Shown here piece after piece: positions 57,449-64,000 of a stretch of DNA of 64,000 bases (within the stretch, counting starts at the first letter, position 1; each line of letters starts with the position of its first letter). The notes under the pieces were generated by a model. The model had not been told where the DNA came from, made no database searches, and worked only from the letters and a program-made list of their open reading frames with translations. Origin of the DNA: Clostridia bacterium (GTDB lineage: Bacteria > Bacillota > Clostridia > Christensenellales > CAG-138); the NCBI GenBank assembly GCA_017524445.1, contig JAFXVP010000060.1, positions 1 to 64,000 of the forward strand, read 5' to 3'. A program made the translations under genes and the position numbers.

Positions 57449-58981
57449 ATGAAAAGAATTTTGGCTATTGCACTTTCGCTGGTAATGGTTCTTGCACTCG
57501 TTGCCTGCGGCGGCGGCAAGAAGAGCGAACTGGCGGGCACCTATGACATCAAAGTCTGGTGCGCAGAGAACATCGTCGATCTGACCAAGCAGCAGATCGA
57601 GGACTTCAACAAGAACAACGAATTCGGCATCACGTTCAACGCGACCGTTGAGCCGGTCGGCGAAGGCGACGCTGCAACGCAGATGATCGTTGACGTCGAT
57701 GCGGGCGGCGACATCTTCTGCTTCGCGCAGGACCAGTTTGCTCGTCTTGTGCAGGCAGGCGCTCTGTCCAAGCTCGGCGTTGAAGCGGGCAAGAACGTGA
57801 AGGAATCCAACGATGCGGACGCAGTTGCGGCAGCAACCATGGGCGAAGATCTGTATGCATACCCCATGACCGCAGACAACGGCTTCTTCATGTACTATGA
57901 CAAGTCCGTCATCCCGGAAGAGCATATCGACAGCCTCGAAGACATCCTTGCTGACTGCGAAGCGGCAGGCAAGTACTTTGCATTCGAGACCAACACCTCT
58001 GCATGGTACATTGCATCCTGGTTCTTCGCAACCGGCTGCAAGTCCGAGTGGACCACCGATGCGGACGGCAACTTCACCGCTGTCAACGACACCTTCGATT
58101 CCGACGCCGGCATCATCGCCTGCAAAGGTATGAAGAAACTGCTTGATTCTCCGGCAAACCTGTCCTCCTCTGACGGCGCTGCGTTCGCAAAGAATGCTGC
58201 TGTTGTCGTCACCGGCACCTGGGCATTCACCGGCATCAAGGAGATCCTCGGCGACAACATGGGCGCTGCGGATCTGCCGAGCTTCACCGTTGACGGTCAG
58301 AGCTATCACCTCGGCTCCTTCAAAGGCTTCAAACTGATGGGCGTCAAGCCGCAGGATGATGCAAACAAGGGCGCTGCGCTCCATAAGCTCGCTCAGTATC
58401 TGACCAGCGAGCAGGGCCAGCTCGAGCGCTTCAATGCAGTTGCATGGGGTCCCTCGAACACCGCAGCTCTGGCAAAGGACGAAGTCCAGGCCAACACGGC
58501 GATCGCAGCAGTCGTTGCGCAGGGTCAGTATGCGACTCCGCAGGGCCAGATCCACGGTTCCTGGTGGAACATTGCGAAGGTCATCGGCGATGACGTTGCG
58601 GCAGCAAACGACGACGCGGGCCTCAAAGAAGCTCTTGACAACTACAAGGCAAAGATCGACGCGCTGTTTGGCATGACCGGCTACATCTTTGTCGGCGCTT
58701 GGAACGGCTGGGACAATGCCGATATGAGCGTCAAGATGGAAGACAACAACGGCGTTCTCACCATCACCCTTGATGTTCCGGAGAGCGACTTCATGGGCGG
58801 CCGTATCGTCACCGCGGGCACCTGGGACACCGACCTCGGCTTTGCACAGGTCACCGAAGGCGCTGATCTGCTGAATGCGGAAGCAGCGGGCGACGACAAC
58901 AACATCGTCTTCCTCGCAGCGGGCAACTACACCGTGACCTGCGACACCACGGCAAAGACGATCACCATCGTCAAGAACTGA
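57449..58981 (+). CDS. Sugar ABC transporter binding protein with C-terminal carbohydrate-binding-like domain
   Basis: The 510-residue lipoprotein (signal ending LVACGGG) has a MalE-like cluster-B fold in residues about 30-415: YDIKVWCAENIVDLTK, EDLYAYPMTADNGFFMYYDKS (shown by its PMTADNGFF core), VVVTGTWAFTGI and a late GPSNTAAL. A ~95-residue domain follows (YIFVGAWNGWDNADMSV, LTITLDVPESDF, NYTVTCDTTAKTITI), resembling X25/SusE-like glycan-binding sandwiches. Most MalE-type proteins stop at ~420 residues, so this is a fusion. AGGAGGGAAC precedes the ATG. It feeds the permeases downstream; galactan or alpha-glucan oligosaccharides are likely. Confidence 0.92.
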   Translation: MKRILAIALSLVMVLALVACGGGKKSELAGTYDIKVWCAENIVDLTKQQIEDFNKNNEFGITFNATVEPVGEGDAATQMIVDVDAGGDIFCFAQDQFARLVQAGALSKLGVEAGKNVKESNDADAVAAATMGEDLYAYPMTADNGFFMYYDKSVIPEEHIDSLEDILADCEAAGKYFAFETNTSAWYIASWFFATGCKSEWTTDADGNFTAVNDTFDSDAGIIACKGMKKLLDSPANLSSSDGAAFAKNAAVVVTGTWAFTGIKEILGDNMGAADLPSFTVDGQSYHLGSFKGFKLMGVKPQDDANKGAALHKLAQYLTSEQGQLERFNAVAWGPSNTAALAKDEVQANTAIAAVVAQGQYATPQGQIHGSWWNIAKVIGDDVAAANDDAGLKEALDNYKAKIDALFGMTGYIFVGAWNGWDNADMSVKMEDNNGVLTITLDVPESDFMGGRIVTAGTWDTDLGFAQVTEGADLLNAEAAGDDNNIVFLAAGNYTVTCDTTAKTITIVKN

Positions 58982-58993
58982 ATCTGAGTCGAT

Positions 58994-59021
58994 ACGGTTG
59001 GAGCTTATAGGCTCCAACCGT
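58994..59021 (+). terminator. Attenuating hairpin between binding protein and permease genes
   Basis: A perfect 11-bp stem (58994-59004 with 59011-59021) with a weak T-rich tail. It probably lowers read-through so that the binding protein exceeds the permeases. Confidence 0.65.
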
Positions 59022-59060
59022 AATTTTAGCTGTAAAAATTATATATGAACGAGGTGCGAT

Positions 59061-60797
59061 ATGAGTAAGAAAAAAATGACCCCAGCGATCATCAAGCTCG
59101 TACTGGGCTGTATCGCGCTGGTGGTTGCTGTCATATTCGCAGTAATGCTCGGCCGTTTTCTGAACGGTCAGATTCCTGTGAAATCGCCGTACCGCTCCGG
59201 CTCGCTTCTTTTCCGCTATGTATTCTGGCTTGCGCTTTCCGCGATCGCTGCCGCGCTGCTCCTGGGGTTGGGGCTGCGGGAGCTGTTCAAGAGCCGTAGA
59301 TTCAATAACATGGCAAGGGAGAACGGGATCGAGCTCAAGGAAGAAAAGAGCCATCGTTTGGCGGATTTCTTCAAGAAAATCGGAAACGGTTTCGTAAACT
59401 TTTTCAAGGCGATCGGAAGAGAGGCAAAGGACATCGTCACGACCTTCGTCCGGGGCGACTGGAAGACAAAGATCTCCTATCTCGTGATGGGCTTCGGCTG
59501 CATCGCAAGAGGACAGATTCTGCGCGGTATCCTGTTCCTTCTGTTCGAGATCGTCTTTATCGGCTACATGATCATACAGGGCGGCTACTGGCTTTCCATG
59601 CTCCCGTCGCTCGGCGTCAACGAACAGCTGACCAACCAGTATGATCCCGTAACCGACAGCTACATCAAGGTCCCCGGCGACAACTCCTTCAAGATCCTGC
59701 TTTACGGCGTTCTGACCATCTTCTTCATCATCGCGTTCATCTATACGTGGCGCGTGAATGTGAAGCAGAACAAGATCGCAGAGGAGATCCTAAAGAGCGG
59801 AAAGAAACTCAAAAGCGGCAAGCAGGACCTGCATTCGCTGGTCGACGATCAGTTCCATAAGACGCTGCTTGCGCTGCCGATGACCGGTATCGTCATCTTT
59901 ACGGTCATGCCGATCGTGTTCATGATCCTCGTTGCGTTTACCGGATATGACGGCGCGCACAACGGCATGAACAAGCTGTTCCACTGGGAGGGACTGACGC
60001 ACTTCAATGAGATGCTGAACTGGACGAGCGGCACGAAATCCTATTCCGCGACGTTCGGCGAGATCCTCGTATGGACGCTGATCTGGGCGGTATTTGCGAC
60101 GTTCTCCAACTACTTCCTCGGCATCCTGGTTGCAATGGGCATCAATAAGAAGGGCATCAAGCTGAAGAAGCTCTGGAGAACCGTTCTGGTCATGACCATC
60201 GCGATCCCGCAGTTCATCTCCCTGATGTTCGTTTCCAAGATGTTCGCAAAGGACGGTCTCATCAACCTGTTCCTGCTCAATAACGGCATCATACAGCTCG
60301 GCGGCGAGCTGCCGTTCTGGGAGGATCCGGTCTGGGCGAGAGTCACGGTCATCATCATCAATATCTGGATCGGCATCCCGTACCTGATGCTGATCGCAAC
60401 GGGTATTTTGATGAACATTCCGGCAGACCTCTACGAATCTGCAAAGATCGACGGTGCAAGCGGCTGGAAGCAATTTTCGAAGATCACGCTTCCGTACATG
60501 CTGTTCATCACGGGTCCGTACCTTTTGACAAGCTTCATCGGGAACATGAACAACTTCAATGTCATCTTCCTGCTCACAGGCGGCGGGCCGACCAATGCGG
60601 CAGGCTCCAGTGCGGCAGGAAACGCGGGCTATACGGATCTTTTGATCACATGGCTGTACAAGATCACCATGGGTGAGGAAGCAAAGTACTACATGGCTTC
60701 CGTCATCGGTATTATGGTGTTCGTGGTTGTAGGCGTGATCGCACTCATCGTTTACAACGTGCTGCCTTCGGTCAAGAATGAGGAGGATTTCCAATGA
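59061..60797 (+). CDS. MalF/GanP-type sugar ABC permease with long N-terminal extension
   Basis: The 578-residue protein has a usual MalF-like core in its C-terminal ~310 residues, with six hydrophobic segments and the EAA loop ESAKIDGASGWKQFSKITLP. About 265 extra residues come first, holding roughly four more hydrophobic segments (near 10-30, 50-75, 150-185 and 215-235) with charged helices between. MalF of enteric bacteria also has an N-terminal extension; this one is longer. The stop overlaps the next permease gene (ATGA). Confidence 0.92.
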   Translation: MSKKKMTPAIIKLVLGCIALVVAVIFAVMLGRFLNGQIPVKSPYRSGSLLFRYVFWLALSAIAAALLLGLGLRELFKSRRFNNMARENGIELKEEKSHRLADFFKKIGNGFVNFFKAIGREAKDIVTTFVRGDWKTKISYLVMGFGCIARGQILRGILFLLFEIVFIGYMIIQGGYWLSMLPSLGVNEQLTNQYDPVTDSYIKVPGDNSFKILLYGVLTIFFIIAFIYTWRVNVKQNKIAEEILKSGKKLKSGKQDLHSLVDDQFHKTLLALPMTGIVIFTVMPIVFMILVAFTGYDGAHNGMNKLFHWEGLTHFNEMLNWTSGTKSYSATFGEILVWTLIWAVFATFSNYFLGILVAMGINKKGIKLKKLWRTVLVMTIAIPQFISLMFVSKMFAKDGLINLFLLNNGIIQLGGELPFWEDPVWARVTVIIINIWIGIPYLMLIATGILMNIPADLYESAKIDGASGWKQFSKITLPYMLFITGPYLLTSFIGNMNNFNVIFLLTGGGPTNAAGSSAAGNAGYTDLLITWLYKITMGEEAKYYMASVIGIMVFVVVGVIALIVYNVLPSVKNEEDFQ

Positions 60798-61681
60798 GCA
60801 AACAGGATATCACCTACGGCACGCAGAAGCGTCATATGGGCATGCGCGCAGCGAAGACGCTTTCCAACACGGCGGTATACATCATCCTTGCGGTGATCAG
60901 CGTCATTTGGCTTATCCCCTTCGTGTTTATCGTGCTTGAATCGTTCCGCTGCGAGTGTCACTATCAGGTCGGTTACATCATTCCGCAAAAGTGGGGATTC
61001 ACGAACTATATCGAACTGTTCCAGAATACCGACTTCCCCAAATGGTATCTCAATACCTTCATCATCGCACTCTTTACGGCCGCGATCCAGACGATCATCG
61101 TTCTGTGCATGAGCTACACGCTTTCGCGCTTCCGCTTCAAAATGCGTAAAGCGCTGATGCAGTTCATGCTGATCCTGGGCTTCTTCCCCGGCATGCTGAC
61201 GATGATCATTCTGTACCGTGTTCTGAAGGATATCGGACTTACGCAGGAGCACGCCGTTCCCGGTCTGATCCTCGTCTACGTGGCGTCGTCCGGCATGGGC
61301 TACTACGTATCCAAGGGCTTCTTCGATACGATCCCGAAATCGCTGGACGAAGCGGCGCGTATCGACGGCGCGACCAGAGCGCAGGTTCTTTTCCGGATCA
61401 TCCTGCCCCTTGCAAAGCCGATCGTCATCTATACGATCCTGACGGCATTCATGGCGCCTTGGGGCGACTTCGTATTTGCGAAGTACATTTCTTTCGGCGC
61501 ATCTGCCGGCATGAACGTCGCAGTCGGTTTGAACGGCTTCCTGTCACTGGACCAGATCATGAACAAGTACACCTTGTTCTGCGCAGGCGGCGTGGTCGTC
61601 GCGATCCCGGTCGTGATCCTGTTTATGTGCCTGCAGAGATACTACGTGGAAGGCGTCACGGGCGGCGCGGTCAAGGGTTAA
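60794..61681 (+). CDS. MalG/GanQ-type sugar ABC permease
   Basis: The 295-residue permease has six hydrophobic segments and the EAA motif DEAARIDGATRAQVLFRIILPLAKP (shown by its EAARIDGAT core), which docks the ATPase. It has the family's YTLSRFRF and the terminal YYVEGVTGGAVKG, where MalG-like proteins contact substrate or MalK. It pairs with the upstream permease, with which it overlaps by four bases. Confidence 0.95.
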   Translation: MSKQDITYGTQKRHMGMRAAKTLSNTAVYIILAVISVIWLIPFVFIVLESFRCECHYQVGYIIPQKWGFTNYIELFQNTDFPKWYLNTFIIALFTAAIQTIIVLCMSYTLSRFRFKMRKALMQFMLILGFFPGMLTMIILYRVLKDIGLTQEHAVPGLILVYVASSGMGYYVSKGFFDTIPKSLDEAARIDGATRAQVLFRIILPLAKPIVIYTILTAFMAPWGDFVFAKYISFGASAGMNVAVGLNGFLSLDQIMNKYTLFCAGGVVVAIPVVILFMCLQRYYVEGVTGGAVKG

Positions 61682-61718
61682 GCCCGAACTCTAACGTGAA
61701 GAAAAGGAGTACACCGAT

Positions 61719-62849
<1,131 letters not shown>

Positions 62850-62874
62850 CGGTCGTCGTTAACGGCGCCGGATC

Positions 62875-62957
62875 ATTTGCGGCGAGGATAAAACAAAATA
62901 CCTTGCATGAAGAAAGGGCGTATACTGCGCCCTTTCTTTTATATGTTCGCCGCAAAT
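62875..62957 (+). repeat. Nested hairpin element, copy 2, with inner terminator
   Basis: Perfect 11-bp ends ATTTGCGGCGA/TCGCCGCAAAT enclose AGAAAGGGCG (62911-62920) paired with CGCCCTTTCT (62928-62937), followed by T's. It lies just after the ABC operon and may serve as its terminator. Same ends as 30203-30285. The rest of 62958-63081 includes TTTGTCAAGGGGGATTTTCA, also seen at about 30418-30441. Confidence 0.75.
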
Positions 62958-63081
62958 CAGCCGATGTTTTCGCCATTTCACATACGTTCGTATCGTTCAT
63001 GGCGAAAACGCGGCTTCAGAGGAGATTTGTCAAGGGGGATTTTCAACAGCACAGTCGGTTTCGGTCGGCTGTGCTTTTTCG

Positions 63082-63110
63082 TTGCGTAATGTTGAAATAT
63101 GTGTTAGAAT
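63082..63110 (+). promoter_or_regulatory. Promoter of the GNAT gene
   Basis: TTGCGT (63082-63087), 17-base spacer, TAGAAT (63105-63110), 38 bases before the ATG. Confidence 0.65.
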
Positions 63111-63148
63111 AGCTCCGATAAATCGATATTTGTAGAGGTAATACGGAT

Positions 63149-63607
63149 ATGAAAATCAAACTGGAACCGATTAACGATACTAATCGCGAGGCTGTGCTGG
63201 CGCTAACTGTGCGTGAAGATCAGCTATTTGTCGCGCCGAACGATTATTCATTAAGCGAGGCCGATGAGGCCAATGCCAACGCGCCCGGCACGGCGAGGCC
63301 GTTTGCGATCTATGCGGGCGAAAAGATTGTCGGCTTCTGTATGCTCGCCCTGGACCCCGAGGATGAGAATCCTGTTGACAGATACTGTCTCTGGCGTTTT
63401 ATGATCGACAAAAACGAACAGGGCAAGGGCTACGGTCAGGCGGCGCTTCATGAGATCATCAAGTATTTCAAAGAGAACGGTGTGGACACGATCTATCTGT
63501 CGACTGCACCTGAGAACGAGGTCGGATTGCACGTGTACCATAAGGCGGGCTTTAAGGAAACAGGAGAGATGGAAGACGGAGAAGCTATTTTTGTTTTGAC
63601 ACTCTAA
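63149..63607 (+). CDS. GNAT-family N-acetyltransferase (spermine/spermidine-type)
   Basis: The 152-residue protein has the GNAT core: FAIYAGEKIVGFCMLAL (strand 4 region), YCLWRFMIDKNEQGKGYGQAAL with the acetyl-CoA pyrophosphate loop Q-x-K-G-Y-G, and a C-terminal ENEVGLHVYHKAGFKETGEM. The RFMIDKxxQGKGYG and N-x-x-x-x-x-x-Y-x-K-x-G-F patterns are those of BltD/PaiA-like diamine or spermidine acetyltransferases, although substrate choice is not readable. AGAGGTAA precedes the ATG. Monocistronic, followed by a terminator and repeats. Confidence 0.88.
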   Translation: MKIKLEPINDTNREAVLALTVREDQLFVAPNDYSLSEADEANANAPGTARPFAIYAGEKIVGFCMLALDPEDENPVDRYCLWRFMIDKNEQGKGYGQAALHEIIKYFKENGVDTIYLSTAPENEVGLHVYHKAGFKETGEMEDGEAIFVLTL

Positions 63608-63637
63608 ATTCCGGTTTATCGGAATGAAACAGATTTG

Positions 63638-63677
63638 AAACCTTCCGGGAAACAATTTCTTTTCGGGAGGTTTTTTG
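63638..63677 (+). terminator. Terminator after the GNAT gene
   Basis: AAACCTTCCGGG arm faces CGGGAGGTTT, followed by a T-run. The stem resembles the hairpin at 30471-30511, so it may belong to the adjacent repeat family. Confidence 0.7.
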
Positions 63678-63685
63678 TTTGTAAA

Positions 63686-64000
63686 CGCACGTCCCACCGC
63701 TGTATAGCGGTGAGTAAGTGCGCTCTTCCGGAAAAGAGGCTTCCCCCTTGGGTGGGGAAGCTCCGCGAAGCGGTGATGAGGGGGATCGCTCGGCGAAGCC
63801 GAATATCGTTCCGTCAGGAATATCGTGTCCGCAAGGACATATCGTGCCGTCAGGCATATCGCTTGCGCGAAGCGCAACAAAAACGATATTCTGCTGACGC
63901 AGAACGATATGCTTGCTTACGCAAGCACGATATGTTTGCCTTCGCAAACACGATATGCGGGGTTATGCCCGCACAGATTGAAAACCACCCTTTAGAGAAT
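63686..64000 (+). repeat. Modular repeat, copy 3 (interior replaced by hairpin array)
   Basis: The left module CGCACGTCCCACCGC-TGTATA-GCGGTG, GTAAGTGCGCTCTTCCGG and GAGGCTTCCCCC matches copies 1 and 2. The right end GATTGAAAACCACCCTTTAGAG lies at the window edge, so the element may continue. Confidence 0.7.
63787..63973. repeat. Mirror-symmetric array of nine mini-hairpins
   Basis: Four short hairpins separated by ATATCG, a central CTTGCGC/GCGCAA-type hairpin (63862-63877), then four separated by CGATAT. Stems are 4-6 bp with 3-5 base loops (for example TTCC-GTCA-GGAA, GTCC-GCAA-GGAC, GCTTGC-TTAC-GCAAGC, GTTTGC-CTTC-GCAAAC). Spacer orientation flips at the centre. Confidence 0.85.

Noticed and set aside
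63787..63973. CRISPR array
   Set aside because: Repeats are short hairpins with varied stems; there are no constant 25-36 base repeats with unique spacers and no cas genes nearby.

Overview
This window looks like the chromosome of a low-oxygen, gut-type Bacillota bacterium of the class Clostridia. The grounds are a moderately high G+C content (mid-to-upper 50s by eye), strong GGAGG ribosome sites, TTGACA/TATAAT-type promoters with 17-base spacers, lipoproteins with Pro/Thr/Glu-rich linkers, a wall-anchored tyrosine-kinase polysaccharide system, MsmK/MalFG-type sugar uptake, YhaM, and no outer-membrane genes. A species cannot be named from sequence alone.

Layout. 1-4300: a secreted esterase and a leucine-rich-repeat protein, bounded by repeats that end in the last 18 bases of a tRNA-Arg gene, followed by a degenerate tRNA-Arg(CCG) and about 900 bases of hairpins and dispersed repeats. 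4222-23748: a surface-polysaccharide island. A 17-gene leftward operon encodes a Wzc-type tyrosine kinase, an initiating sugar-phosphate transferase, an aldolase/dehydrogenase pair, seven GT2/GT4 glycosyltransferases, an EpsG/Wzy-like polymerase, a pyruvyl-transferase homologue, an acetyltransferase, a Stealth phosphotransferase and a Wzm/Wzt exporter. A VOC gene and a radical-SAM gene sit at its far end on the other strand. The same ~56-base promoter sequence bounds the island at both ends in inverted orientation, each copy pointing inward.

23.8-30.1 kb: a lipoprotein metallophosphoesterase, a pepT-msrA-proC housekeeping run, and a lipoprotein phosphodiester glycosidase. 30.1-32.5 kb: dispersed repeats and an AT-rich islet of four small genes. 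32.5-39.9 kb: citrate metabolism. A lysR-citXG-citC operon faces an aconitase-isocitrate dehydrogenase-citD operon; citE and citF are absent here. 40.1-43.4 kb: a MoxR/DUF58/membrane-protein operon. 43.4-48.5 kb: yhaM, mnmG-rsmG (with a duplicated rsmG 3' end around a small palindromic element) and a phzF-like gene. 48.5-54.1 kb: a VanY-like lipoprotein, oligoendopeptidase F, a small winged-helix protein and a secreted GH13 amylase. 54.2-62.9 kb: two small membrane proteins, then a galactan/oligosaccharide locus (GH53 endo-galactanase, a binding protein with a C-terminal carbohydrate-binding-like domain, two permeases, an MsmK ATPase). 62.9-64 kb: a GNAT acetyltransferase and a striking mirror-symmetric array of mini-hairpins.

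The most unusual items are the reiterated tRNA-Arg 3' ends, the inward-facing inverted promoter pair around the polysaccharide island, the orphan CitD translationally coupled to isocitrate dehydrogenase, the synonymously diverged duplicate of the rsmG terminus, an 11-bp-periodic Pho-box-like array at 52.25 kb, and the hairpin array at 63.8 kb. Every function given is inferred from motifs read by eye; no search was run.
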